Shown here one piece after another: positions 24,974 to 33,569 of a stretch of 64,000 bases of DNA. This DNA is from Blautia hansenii DSM 20583. GTDB lineage: Bacteria; Bacillota; Clostridia; Lachnospirales; Lachnospiraceae. Location: the NCBI RefSeq assembly GCF_002222595.2, contig NZ_CP022413.2:1752001-1816000 (forward strand), read 5' to 3'. Positions within the stretch are counted from its first letter, which is position 1; each line of letters opens with the position of its first letter. The translations under genes were made by a program, and so were the position numbers. The notes under the pieces are model-generated. The model was given only the letters and a program-made list of their open reading frames with translations, was not told where the DNA came from and made no database searches.

Positions 24974-26881
24974 ATGACTATTAAAGAAATTGCCAAGCTG
25001 GCAGGCGTTTCTATTTCAACCGTTTCAAAAATTGTAAACAACAAAGCAGATAATATAAATATCGAAACCCGCAATCGTGTACTGAAAATTGTAAAAGAAT
25101 ACAACTATACGCCTTATGGCACAGCCAAAAATATTTCCAATGCAAAGACCTTTGTCATCGGCGTTCTTTTAAGACACAGCACTTTGCTGAACCTGATGCT
25201 AAAGGGCATTATGGATATGGCGCAAAAGCATGGCTATAATGTTCTTCTTTGCGACAGTATGGACTCTGAAGAAAAGGAATTAAAACACATTACCGCACTG
25301 TGCAGGCATCATGTGGACGGTGTTATCTGGGAGCCCGTCAGTGAAAACAGTATTCAATACGAACATTATTTTCAGGAGCAGGATATTGCTGTTTCCTACA
25401 TTAACTCCTCCCTTCCGGAAGCCTCTCACTGTCTGGATTTTATGCAGATGGGTTATCTTGCTGCCCAAAAGCTTTTAGATTATCGCCATACTCATATTGC
25501 ATGCCTGACAAAGCCCGGAAGCTTTCGCTCCAAAATGGTATTTGAAGGATTTAAGAAATGTCTTTTTGACAATGAAATTCCCTACTCAGAGGATATGAAG
25601 CTTTTCGTTACCGACCCTGACTTTTATACCCAGATTTCCTTGCAGGGCTTTACAGGAATTGTCAGCACCCACTTTGAGGCTGCTCTTTCTCTGTATGAAA
25701 AAGTAAAGAGCTTTCATTACCATATTCCTTCCGACTTATCCCTTATAAGTCTTCGGGAGGATGCGGGAGACGCCATCTGTTTTCCCAGAATTTCCTCTCT
25801 CCAAATCCCCTACGAGGCTTTCGGAGAAAAAGTCTGCTATCATTTAATTGCAGCCTGCGAAAACTTAAATGAACCTGAATTTACACTCTTTACTTCTGAT
25901 AATCTCACTTTGGACCATGAAGAAAGCTTAAATGCGCCGCCTTCCTGCCGCTATAAAAAAGTGATTTCCGTAGGAAGCATCAATACGGATATTACACTGA
26001 CCGTAGACGAGCTCCCAAGCTCCGGCAGTACCACCGTTACTACCGCCTCCTGTATTTCCCTTGGGGGAAAAGGAGCAAATCAGGCCATTGGCGCTGCCCG
26101 CCTCGGACGTGAAGTGATTTTAATCGGAAAAATCGGAAATGATTATGACTCCACCGTTATTTATGATACGTTAAAGAAAGAGCATGTGCTGACTCACGGA
26201 ATACGAAGAAGCTCTGCCTCTGCCACCGGAAAGGCATATATTCACGTACAAAAAGATGCGGAAAGCTGTATTACTGTTCTGCCCGGCGCTAATGAAACCC
26301 TGTCTCCTGAGGACATCTTATCAAGAGAACATTTATTTGACGGCTGCGGTTATTGTTTGATTTCCACGGAAATCCCTATGAATACCTGTATACAGGCTGC
26401 CAAAACAGCCCATTTCCATCACGCCAAAAACATTGTAAAGCCCGCCACTCTAAAGGCGCTGCCAACTGAGCTTTTGGCAAATGCAGATATTTTCGTTCCC
26501 AATAAACGAGAAGCCGCACTTTTATGTCCTTCTGAAAACACAGTAGAAAAGCAGGCTGATTATTTTTACCGTCAAGGCTGTCCTGTGATTATTATCACCT
26601 TAGGTCATCAGGGTTCTTACGTAAAAACAGCAGATTTTTCCGGTTATTTTCCTGCTGCCGATTTTCCTTCCATCGACTCTACGGGAGGTGCTGACGCTTT
26701 TATTGCTGCTTTTGCTTCTTATTTAACAGAAGGGTATCCTCTTTTGAATGCAGTGAAAATCGCAACTCATGCAGCCGGATTTTGTATTTCCAGAACCGGT
26801 GTAGTGCCGGCGCTCATTGACAGAACCTCCTTGGAAAATCATATTAAAATGACAGAACCGACGCTTTTAACTCTAGCATAG
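24974..26881 (+). CDS. Fusion of a LacI-family repressor and a ribokinase-like PfkB kinase
   Basis: The 635-residue protein has a LacI helix-turn-helix (residues 2-55, TIKEIAKLAGVSISTVSKIVN within it). A periplasmic-binding-type sugar sensor follows (about 60-320), then a complete ribokinase domain from residue 330 with VISVGSINTD, SLGGKGANQAIGAARLG near 362 and the catalytic motif DSTGGADAF (aspartate near 574). Ribokinases usually have GAGD here; this protein has GGAD. Function would be sugar-responsive repression plus phosphorylation of ribose or a related sugar. No sugar transport gene is adjacent, so targets lie elsewhere. Confidence 0.92.
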   Translation: MTIKEIAKLAGVSISTVSKIVNNKADNINIETRNRVLKIVKEYNYTPYGTAKNISNAKTFVIGVLLRHSTLLNLMLKGIMDMAQKHGYNVLLCDSMDSEEKELKHITALCRHHVDGVIWEPVSENSIQYEHYFQEQDIAVSYINSSLPEASHCLDFMQMGYLAAQKLLDYRHTHIACLTKPGSFRSKMVFEGFKKCLFDNEIPYSEDMKLFVTDPDFYTQISLQGFTGIVSTHFEAALSLYEKVKSFHYHIPSDLSLISLREDAGDAICFPRISSLQIPYEAFGEKVCYHLIAACENLNEPEFTLFTSDNLTLDHEESLNAPPSCRYKKVISVGSINTDITLTVDELPSSGSTTVTTASCISLGGKGANQAIGAARLGREVILIGKIGNDYDSTVIYDTLKKEHVLTHGIRRSSASATGKAYIHVQKDAESCITVLPGANETLSPEDILSREHLFDGCGYCLISTEIPMNTCIQAAKTAHFHHAKNIVKPATLKALPTELLANADIFVPNKREAALLCPSENTVEKQADYFYRQGCPVIIITLGHQGSYVKTADFSGYFPAADFPSIDSTGGADAFIAAFASYLTEGYPLLNAVKIATHAAGFCISRTGVVPALIDRTSLENHIKMTEPTLLTLA

Positions 26882-26894
26882 TTCTTATGAAAGT

Positions 26895-26960
26895 AAGGCT
26901 GCTACATTAAGTTGTATATTACGAATACTTACACTTGATGCAACAGCCTCATTTTCATTC
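26895..26960 (+). terminator. Terminator after the LacI-ribokinase gene
   Basis: AAGGCTGCTACATTAAGT near 26895-26913 pairs imperfectly with ACTTGATGCAACAGCCT (to 26949), followed by CATTTTCATT. It resembles the hairpin after hydA (GAGGCTGTCG). It lies between convergent ends. Confidence 0.65.
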
Positions 26961-26964
26961 ATTT

Positions 26965-27258
26965 CTAAATCCACCTTTTTTCGTTTGTATCTTTAAAATG
27001 TGCAAACCCTAAAACATATCCTTCTCCGCCCCTTGGTTTGTCATATACAACCACCATTTTTAAAATCGCATTACCATCCGACGATATACAAGGGCTATTT
27101 TCCAGCTCACGCTCGTACTTATATTTTGCTAAATTTATATTCAGAGTCTTCTTTTTCTCTATTTGTATCCATGCAATACTTATTAACACGATACCTATAA
27201 ATATAGCAAGCCATATTATTAAGTATTTTTTCTTAAAATCGTTATATTTGATTATCAA
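26965..27258 (-). CDS. Small single-span membrane protein, unknown
   Basis: The open frame encodes 97 residues with one clear membrane helix (about 13-31, within LIIWLAIFIGIVLISIAW) and a soluble tail containing YDKPRGGEGYVLGFAHF. The first codon is TTG and no good ribosome binding site is visible, so this may be a real but weakly expressed gene or a remnant of a longer one. It lies 14 bases after the NiaR-GNAT gene on the same strand. Confidence 0.4.
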   Translation of the reverse strand: MIIKYNDFKKKYLIIWLAIFIGIVLISIAWIQIEKKKTLNINLAKYKYERELENSPCISSDGNAILKMVVVYDKPRGGEGYVLGFAHFKDTNEKRWI

Positions 27259-27272
27259 TAAAATAAACTTTT

Positions 27273-28277
27273 CTAAAACATTTTTCTCATATCATACCAG
27301 CAAGCTCCTCCGTGTGTTGAGTCTGCCACCCCAAAGTTTTCAAATCCATGACTTCCGTAAAACTTCAGCAAATGTTCTTTACAGGTTAAAATCACACCTT
27401 TTTTTCCTCTTTCTTTTGCCGTATCGGAGAGAAAATCCAGCAACTTTCCTGCAATTCCCTGATTTCTGTATGCTTCTCTTACGTCTAATCCAAACACTGT
27501 TTGGTAAGCTCCGTCAGGCTTATGCAGTGCCGCATTATGATAAAGCTCGTCCGGTAAAGAGGGCCGGTCTGTCACCGCTCCGTTAATAAAACCGGCAATT
27601 TCTCCCTGTACTTCTGCTACGAAAAAACTTTCTAAAAATGTACTCATGCGTTTTTGAATTTCCTCTGCCGAAGCTGCTTCTGCCTTTGGAAAACACTCTG
27701 CTTCAATCTGCGCCAATACAGAGGCTTCTTCTAATTTTGCATTTCTGATTGTAATTTCCATATTTTCTCTCTCATCCTCATAAATTCCCATTTTCTGAAA
27801 GGCTTCTTCAATAAGCTCTAAAACCTCCTCACTGTCTGCACTGATGGTATGGCAGTGATGACCGGATGTAATATTTGTAAGAGGACGTGATTTTCCTGTG
27901 CGAATATCCTCCACAAACTGTTTTACCTGTCTTCTGGAGCTGATTTGCAGGGAAGCTCTTAATTCTCCGTAAATATGGTGCTGTACAAACACATCTATAA
28001 CTGTGCCTCCGCAGTCTACTACTGCGTTTAATTCTTCTTCTATTTTTTCATCGGTATGACACACCTGAAAAACCCGAACAAATTTCTTTGTTCCCTGACA
28101 GATATATCCTCTGTTGGTAGACAGAATTTCACAATCTGCCGCACGCAGTAATGCAATATCCTGTACAATTACCTGTCTGCTTACATGAAAAAGTTCTGCC
28201 AGCTTTGTTCCTGATACCGGTTTGTCGCTTTCCGAAATATATTTTAAAATTTCTTTTCTGCGTGTTTCTCCAACCAT
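27273..28277 (-). CDS. NiaR niacin repressor fused to a GNAT acetyltransferase
   Basis: Residues 1-172 are a full NiaR: an HTH_11 winged helix (GTKLAELFHVSRQVIVQDIA) and a 3H domain with clustered histidines (FVQHHIYGEL near 100, GHHCHTI near 140) that binds nicotinic acid. Residues 173-334 form a GNAT domain with the acetyl-CoA loop VREAYRNQGIAGKLL near 267-281 and a conserved end FYGSHGFENFG. NiaR alone is about 170 residues. The gene follows nadC by 27 bases and closes the NAD operon it presumably represses. The acetyl acceptor is unknown. The fusion point contains an internal ATG (residue 173). Confidence 0.9.
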   Translation of the reverse strand: MVGETRRKEILKYISESDKPVSGTKLAELFHVSRQVIVQDIALLRAADCEILSTNRGYICQGTKKFVRVFQVCHTDEKIEEELNAVVDCGGTVIDVFVQHHIYGELRASLQISSRRQVKQFVEDIRTGKSRPLTNITSGHHCHTISADSEEVLELIEEAFQKMGIYEDERENMEITIRNAKLEEASVLAQIEAECFPKAEAASAEEIQKRMSTFLESFFVAEVQGEIAGFINGAVTDRPSLPDELYHNAALHKPDGAYQTVFGLDVREAYRNQGIAGKLLDFLSDTAKERGKKGVILTCKEHLLKFYGSHGFENFGVADSTHGGACWYDMRKMF

Positions 28278-28304
28278 TCTGAAAAATCCCCTTCCTTCGC
28301 TGTA

Positions 28305-29156
28305 TTATACCTCGTGAAGATTTTTTAAGGACAAGTCTAAAATCGGAGAGGAATGTGTCAAAGCCCCGCTGGAAATATAGTCTACGCCGACTTCTACCAG
28401 ACGTTCAATGTTCTCTTTTGTAACATTACCGGAGCACTCGGTTTCTGCTCTGCCGTCAATGAGCTTCACTGCCTCTTTCATTACCTCCGGCGTCATATTA
28501 TCCAGCATAATAATGTCTGCTCCGGCTTCTACTGCCTCCTTTACCATCTCCAGATTTTCTGTTTCAATCTCGATTTTACGAACAAAAGGAGCATATTCCT
28601 TTGCCATTTCCACTGCTTTTTTCACACTTCCTGCTGCTCCGATATGATTATCCTTCAATAAAATTCCGTCAGAAAGGTTGTATCTGTGATTATAACCGCC
28701 GCCGACTTTTACCGCATATTTTTCAAAAATACGCATGTTCGGAGTTGTTTTTCTGGTGTCTAAAAGCTTGATTTTTGTTTCTTTTAAAAGCTCTGCAATC
28801 TGATGTGTATAAGTCGCAATTCCGCTCATTCTCTGCAAATAATTCAGCGCAGTACGCTCGCCGGAAAGAAGCACACGGATGTCTCCACGTATTACTCCCA
28901 AAAGCTGTTTATTCTTTACCTCATCGCCGTCTTCTGCGTAAAATTCTACCTCTGTTGTCTCATCCAAAAGCTTGAAAACACGCTCAAATACACCCAGTCC
29001 GGCAATAATTCCATCCTGCTTGCAAATCAGCTGTACTTCTCCCTGTTTTCTGTTTCGCATAACGGCATTTGTAGTAACATCCTCGCTGCTGATATCTTCC
29101 TGTAATGCCATTTTTATCAAATTATCTGCATTTAATTTCATTGTAATATCGTTCAT
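28305..29156 (-). CDS. nadC: Nicotinate-nucleotide pyrophosphorylase (carboxylating)
   Basis: The 283-residue protein matches quinolinate phosphoribosyltransferase: QEDISSEDVTTNA at the N-terminus, LNYLQRMSGIATYT, the active-site segment LLDTRKTTPNMRIFEKYAV and VGGGYNHRYNLSDGILLKDNH. It converts quinolinate and PRPP to nicotinate mononucleotide. It overlaps nadB by four bases (ATGA) and precedes the niaR fusion. Confidence 0.97.
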   Translation of the reverse strand: MNDITMKLNADNLIKMALQEDISSEDVTTNAVMRNRKQGEVQLICKQDGIIAGLGVFERVFKLLDETTEVEFYAEDGDEVKNKQLLGVIRGDIRVLLSGERTALNYLQRMSGIATYTHQIAELLKETKIKLLDTRKTTPNMRIFEKYAVKVGGGYNHRYNLSDGILLKDNHIGAAGSVKKAVEMAKEYAPFVRKIEIETENLEMVKEAVEAGADIIMLDNMTPEVMKEAVKLIDGRAETECSGNVTKENIERLVEVGVDYISSGALTHSSPILDLSLKNLHEV

Positions 29157-30460
29157 TTTGCCTGTCTCTCTCTTTCTATTTCTTTCAGAATTTCGTTCTT
29201 ATACACCTCTGCCAGACATTCCTTCTGACTTACAATACACTCTTGTGTCTCTTGATACAGTTTATCAAAATCAGCATCATTTGTCTTGCATTTTTCCCTA
29301 TTTTTTTCAATATTTTTTGCCGCACGCTCAGCAAAAACCAGACTTTCCAAAAGAGAATTGCTTGCAAGACGGTTAGCGCCGTGCACGCCGTTACAGCTTG
29401 TCTCACCTACTGCATACAGACTTTTCATTGTTGTTTTACTGTCTGCATCCACATGAATTCCCCCCATAAAATAGTGCTGGGCAGGAACTACGGGTATCCA
29501 TTCCTTGGTTACATCATAGCCTTCCTCCAGACATCTTTCATAAATATGAGGAAAATGATTTAAAATCACTTTTTCTCCTAAAACCGTCATATCCAGCCAC
29601 ACATAAGGCTTATTATCCAATTCCATCTGCTTATGGATTTCCTTTGTCATCATGTCTCTTGGAAGCACCTCATTTGCAAAACGTTCTCCTTTTGCATTAT
29701 ATAATTTTGCTCCTTCTCCCCTTACAGACTCCGAAATCAGAAAACGTCTTCCCGGTTTTAAAGAATATAAGGTCGTAGGATGAATTTGAATATAATCAAT
29801 ATTTTCTAATTCCACTTTATGGCGCATAGCGATTGCCAGAGCATCTCCTGTTAAATGGGGATAATTGGTAGAATGTTGATATAAACCTCCAATTCCGCCG
29901 CTTGCCAGTATGGTATGCTCTGCCTGAATTCCCATACATTCCTCATTTTCCGTTTCTGCAAGAATTCCCATACAGGTATTGTCCTTCTCGATTAAATCCA
30001 GCATGGTGGTATGCTCCATAATTTTTACATTTGGAAGCTTTTTCACAGCCATTAAAAGCTTACTTGTAATTTCCTCTCCGGTAATATCTTCATGGAATAA
30101 AATTCTGGCTTTTGAATGACAGCCCTCTCTTGTATAATCCAGCTTTCCGTCACGCTTTGCGAAATCTACTCCGTAAGAAATCAGTTCATTAATGACCTCT
30201 CTGGAAGAACGTATCATGATATCCACAGACTCTTTTCGGTTCTCATAGTGCCCCGCTTTTAAGGTGTCTTCCATAAAGCTTTCATAGTCATTTTCGTCTC
30301 TTAAAACGCAAATTCCACCCTGCGCCAGATAAGAGTCGCTGTTTTTAAGGTCATCCTTTGTAATCAATATAACCTGCATATCGGAAGGAATATGAAGCGC
30401 TGCAAAAAGTCCGCTTGCGCCTGTTCCTACAATCAGCACATCTGCTTTTATCTTATTCAT
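29153..30460 (-). CDS. nadB: L-aspartate oxidase
   Basis: The 435-residue flavoprotein has the FAD-binding start DVLIVGTGASGLFAALH and the succinate dehydrogenase-like segment EGCHSKARILFHEDITG. It also has ILASGGIGGLYQHSTN, and the active-site region MGGIHVDADSKT with GETSCNGVHGANRLASNSLLE. It oxidises aspartate to iminoaspartate, the first step of de novo NAD synthesis. In anaerobes fumarate probably serves as electron acceptor. It is slightly shorter than E. coli NadB, with a reduced C-terminal helical domain. Confidence 0.97.
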   Translation of the reverse strand: MNKIKADVLIVGTGASGLFAALHIPSDMQVILITKDDLKNSDSYLAQGGICVLRDENDYESFMEDTLKAGHYENRKESVDIMIRSSREVINELISYGVDFAKRDGKLDYTREGCHSKARILFHEDITGEEITSKLLMAVKKLPNVKIMEHTTMLDLIEKDNTCMGILAETENEECMGIQAEHTILASGGIGGLYQHSTNYPHLTGDALAIAMRHKVELENIDYIQIHPTTLYSLKPGRRFLISESVRGEGAKLYNAKGERFANEVLPRDMMTKEIHKQMELDNKPYVWLDMTVLGEKVILNHFPHIYERCLEEGYDVTKEWIPVVPAQHYFMGGIHVDADSKTTMKSLYAVGETSCNGVHGANRLASNSLLESLVFAERAAKNIEKNREKCKTNDADFDKLYQETQECIVSQKECLAEVYKNEILKEIERERQAK

Positions 30461-30471
30461 AAAGACACCCC

Positions 30472-31380
30472 CTACTTTGCCAGCTCCAGCATTTTGTCCA
30501 ATGCTTTCTGTGCTTTTTCTCTGGTGTCTTCTGTAATTTCCACCTCATATTTTTCTTCTTTTAAGCAGTCACGCACCTTCTCAAGAGTGACTTTTTTCAT
30601 ATCTGCACAACACTGTCCTTGCATAACAGAATAGAAGCTTTTTTCAGGGCATTTTTTCATAAGCTCTGCGAAAACACCGTCCTCTGTGCCAATTAAAAAT
30701 TCCTTTTTTGAAGACTTTTCTGCATAGCCGATAATGTCCGAAGTGCTTCCGATAAAGTCTGCCTCTGCCAGAATTTCCTCTGTGCATTCCGGATGTGCCA
30801 AGAATTCTACCTGTGGGTATTTTGCCTTTGTCTGCCTTACGGTTTCCACTGTAATTTTTTTATGTACCGGACAATATCCGTCATTTAAAAGAATATTTTT
30901 TTCAGGTACTTGTTTTGCCACATAGCTTCCCAGATTTTCATCCGGAATAAAGAAAATATTTTTATTTGGCAATGCTTTTACAATTTTTACTGCGTTGGAT
31001 GAGGTCACGCATACATCAGAAACCGTCTTTAAAGCGGCTGTTGAATTAATGTAGCATACTACTGCCAAATCCTCATATTTTTCTCGCATTTCCTGTACTT
31101 TTTTCGCTGATGCCATGTGTGCCATTGCACAATCTGCCTCTGCATCCGGCAATAATACTTTCTTCGTGGGATTTAAAATTTTGGCACTTTCCCCCATAAA
31201 AGAAACACCTGCAAAAACAATAATTTCTGCCTCTGTCTCTCTTGCCTTTTTTGCTAAATAATAGGAGTCGCCTACAAAGTCCGCAACCTCCTGAACTTCC
31301 TTTGGAACATAATAATGTGCTAAAATTACTGCATTTTTTTCTTTTTTCAGCTGTTCGATTTCCTCTTTCATGGCTTTCAT
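30472..31380 (-). CDS. nadA: Quinolinate synthase
   Basis: The 302-residue NadA has AVILAHYYVPKEVQEVADFVGDS with the catalytic His-Tyr motif. Cysteines for the [4Fe-4S] cluster are visible in DAEADCAMA, HPECTEEI and MQGQCCADM. It condenses iminoaspartate with dihydroxyacetone phosphate to quinolinate. I start at the ATG at 31380, 9 bases after AGGAGG. It is the first gene of the nadABC-niaR operon, whose promoter carries an inverted repeat over the -35 box. Confidence 0.96.
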   Translation of the reverse strand: MKAMKEEIEQLKKEKNAVILAHYYVPKEVQEVADFVGDSYYLAKKARETEAEIIVFAGVSFMGESAKILNPTKKVLLPDAEADCAMAHMASAKKVQEMREKYEDLAVVCYINSTAALKTVSDVCVTSSNAVKIVKALPNKNIFFIPDENLGSYVAKQVPEKNILLNDGYCPVHKKITVETVRQTKAKYPQVEFLAHPECTEEILAEADFIGSTSDIIGYAEKSSKKEFLIGTEDGVFAELMKKCPEKSFYSVMQGQCCADMKKVTLEKVRDCLKEEKYEVEITEDTREKAQKALDKMLELAK

Positions 31381-31413
31381 TTTCTCTTTCCTCCTGCCAA
31401 GCATTTGACAGCT

Positions 31414-31451
31414 ATTATACACCATGTTTTTACAAGTGACAAGACAGTTGT
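31414..31451 (-). promoter_or_regulatory. nad operon promoter with probable NiaR operator
   Basis: On the minus strand, TTGTCA (31437-31442) and TATAAT (31414-31419) are 17 bases apart. The imperfect inverted repeat ACAAGTGAC-AA-GACAGTTGT (plus strand 31432-31451) covers the -35 box. The repressor gene at the end of the operon makes NiaR the natural candidate to bind it. Confidence 0.65.
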
Positions 31452-31539
31452 TATTTTTTATTTTTACAGTAATTCACCTTTTGGCTTTTCTCTTATTTTA
31501 ACCACTATATTGCTTATTTTCGTTTTTGAATATGGGAAT

Positions 31540-31872
31540 TCCAACAGTCTTTACGAGGCTATGTATGGGACTGTGTACTTGCGAGACATTGTTTATCAAG
31601 AATTATTACGCCGTGGCTATAAAGTCACAGTAGAAAAAAACGGCGATAAGGAAATCGATTTTGTGTGCCATAAGCGAGATGAAAAGCTACATATTCAGGT
31701 TGCCTATCTGCTTGCCTCCGAGGAAACTGTTCAACGTGAATTCGGAGTATACGATACAATCCGAGACAATTTCCCGAAATATGTGGTTTCTTTAGATGAA
31801 TTTGATATGAGCCGCAATGGTATCAAGCACCGTAATATCCGTGATTTTCTCTTAGCTGAAGAATGGAACTAA
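31540..31872 (+). pseudogene. C-terminal remnant of a DUF4143-type ATPase
   Basis: The open part encodes about 110 residues that match only the end of the AAA ATPase/DUF4143 family: ELLRRGYKVTVEKNGDKEID, FVCHKRDEKLHIQVAYLL and PKYVVSLDEFDMSRNGIKH. The ATPase core is absent. Upstream the frame runs into the nadA promoter region without an RBS. I read it as a decayed gene fragment left after a deletion, closed by a perfect terminator hairpin. Confidence 0.8.
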
Positions 31873-31877
31873 ATAAT

Positions 31878-31935
31878 AAAGGAGTTGTTGCTTTCAGTGA
31901 TATTTCTAACCACCATGAAAAGCAACAACTCCTTT
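31878..31935. terminator. Bidirectional terminator
   Basis: AAAGGAGTTGTTGCTTT (31878-31894) pairs with AAAGCAACAACTCCTTT (to 31935), about 17 perfect base pairs. It separates the ATPase remnant from the converging methyltransferase pseudogene. Confidence 0.85.
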
Positions 31936-31951
31936 GTTTCTGAAAAACTAT

Positions 31952-32696
31952 TTAATTTTTTCTGCCTATAATAATCACATGATTGCTCATGTCTATAATT
32001 GATTTTTCCGAACATACAGACAAGTGATATTTAAGCCATATTTCAAATTGTTCATTGTTCCACTGGTCTACTCTATTATGAAATAAAGGTGCTAATCCAT
32101 CCTGTGCAAATTGGTCTATACATTCTATGCCATTATCTTTATATAATTTCTGCATTTCATCGTATGATGAATAATATGTATCAGTCCAAAAGCATTTTGG
32201 ATTATCATGTAATAACTGACATAACAAGCATCTGATTAAGATATAATCTTGGAATATATGCTGTAATAAGATATCCACCTTTTTTCAAAACTCTTATAGA
32301 CTCGCTTAAGCATTTATTCCTTGACATATCATCGGTTAAATGATAAAAAGGGCCCATGTTTAACACCACATCAAAGCACCCATCTTCAAAACATCTCATA
32401 TCAGTAGCATCTAATACTTTTGTTTCCATTGAATATGTTCTATCCTTTAACTGTTCGTTTATTATTTTAATATGTCTTGGTGTTATATCTGTTGCTGTGA
32501 GATTATGTCCTTTATCTGCCAAATAAAAAGCATAAGCACCTGTACCAGCAGCACAATCTAAAATTTTCAAATTACCCTTCAACAATTTATCAAATTTATA
32601 TATTGTTGTTAAAAATTCTATTCTCCTTGCATTATTAGTCGTAATTCTATCTTCTTCTCGATAATTTTCATAATAATTTACTACTTCATTACTCAT
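31952..32696 (-). pseudogene. Class I SAM-dependent methyltransferase, frameshifted
   Basis: The first frame (from the ATG at 32696, with GGAG upstream) has the methyltransferase core: ILDCAAGTGAYAFYLADKG, LTATDITPRHI, DGCFDVVLNMGPFYHL and LKKGGYLITAYIPR. It then ends at 32205. The missing C-terminal part continues in another frame to 31952 with NPKCFWTDTYYSS, HFAQDG-like IDQFAQDGLAPLFHNR and HVIIIGRKN. A single one-base insertion (or two-base deletion) near 32228-32240 explains the break. A sequencing error cannot be excluded. Confidence 0.82.
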
Positions 32697-32726
32697 AAAA
32701 TTTCTCCGCAACTTAGTCAAGACACC

Positions 32727-33491
32727 TTATCTTCCTGCCCAATAGTCCACCGCTTTTACAAGAAACTCGCCGCACCCTTTTATATTCTTATCATAATATG
32801 CAAGAAATCTCTCATCGGCTATATACATAGACGCCAGCCCTTTATGTGCCTGAGCAGAATATTCCTTCCATGTATATCCCAGCCAGTCCTTATGCAAAAG
32901 CACAATTCTGTGTCCTGTTTCGCTTTCGGGCAATTCTTTGTTTCTTACAGCTTCTTCTAACTGACGAAGCACTTCCTTTTCCAGATTTTTAAATCTCTCG
33001 TAATCTGCCTCGGACAGTCCCATAATTTTTTGATTTGCCTCATCAACAGCCTCTTCGCCATATTTTTCTCTGGCTTCTTTCCCGTAAAGTCTTTCTTTTT
33101 CTTCTATCAGCTCTCGTTTAAAACCTTCAAATTTCTCTTTATCACTCATATTTCTTTCTTCTCCTTTCATGTCTGCAATGGTATTTTTTACAGTCTGAAT
33201 TAAGGTAGAAATATGTTTTTCCTGTTCCATAAGAGCAATCAAATGTTCCTCAAGCGCTTGTGCCGCATCAAATTGGGGATTGCTGATAATCTCTTTAATC
33301 ACATCCAATCCCAGATTTCTTTCCCGGTAAAATAAGATTTGTTGCAGCAGGTCCACCTGCTCCTGTTCATAGTAACGACAGCCCTGCTCATTTACTCTAC
33401 TAGGCTTTAACAGACCTCTTTCATCATAATAACGAAGGGTTCTGGTACTGACCCCTGTAAGGTCTGCCAACTGTCTGATACTGTACTCCAT
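32727..33491 (-). CDS. MerR-family regulator with a TipAS drug-binding domain
   Basis: The 254-residue protein has a MerR helix-turn-helix (SIRQLADLTGVSTRTLRYY) and a helical linker (about 75-110). A C-terminal TipAS-like domain follows (SDKEKFEGFKRELIEEKE, LHKDWLGYTWKEYSAQAHKG, ERFLAYYDKNIKGCGEFL). TipA proteins bind thiopeptide-like drugs and activate resistance genes. An internal ATG at 33149, preceded by AAAGGAG, could give a separate C-terminal drug-binding form as in Streptomyces TipAS. No efflux gene is directly next to it. Confidence 0.92.
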   Translation of the reverse strand: MEYSIRQLADLTGVSTRTLRYYDERGLLKPSRVNEQGCRYYEQEQVDLLQQILFYRERNLGLDVIKEIISNPQFDAAQALEEHLIALMEQEKHISTLIQTVKNTIADMKGEERNMSDKEKFEGFKRELIEEKERLYGKEAREKYGEEAVDEANQKIMGLSEADYERFKNLEKEVLRQLEEAVRNKELPESETGHRIVLLHKDWLGYTWKEYSAQAHKGLASMYIADERFLAYYDKNIKGCGEFLVKAVDYWAGR

Positions 33492-33569
33492 ATTTCTTCC
33501 TCCTTTTCTTACTGTACAATTACCATAACAGTTTCCGCTGCGTCAATGTCAAGGCTGTTTTTTCATTTT

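Noticed and set aside
27038..27586. Open frame of 182 codons opposite the NiaR-GNAT gene and the small membrane gene
   Set aside because: Antisense to better supported genes; composition is that of a reversed coding strand.
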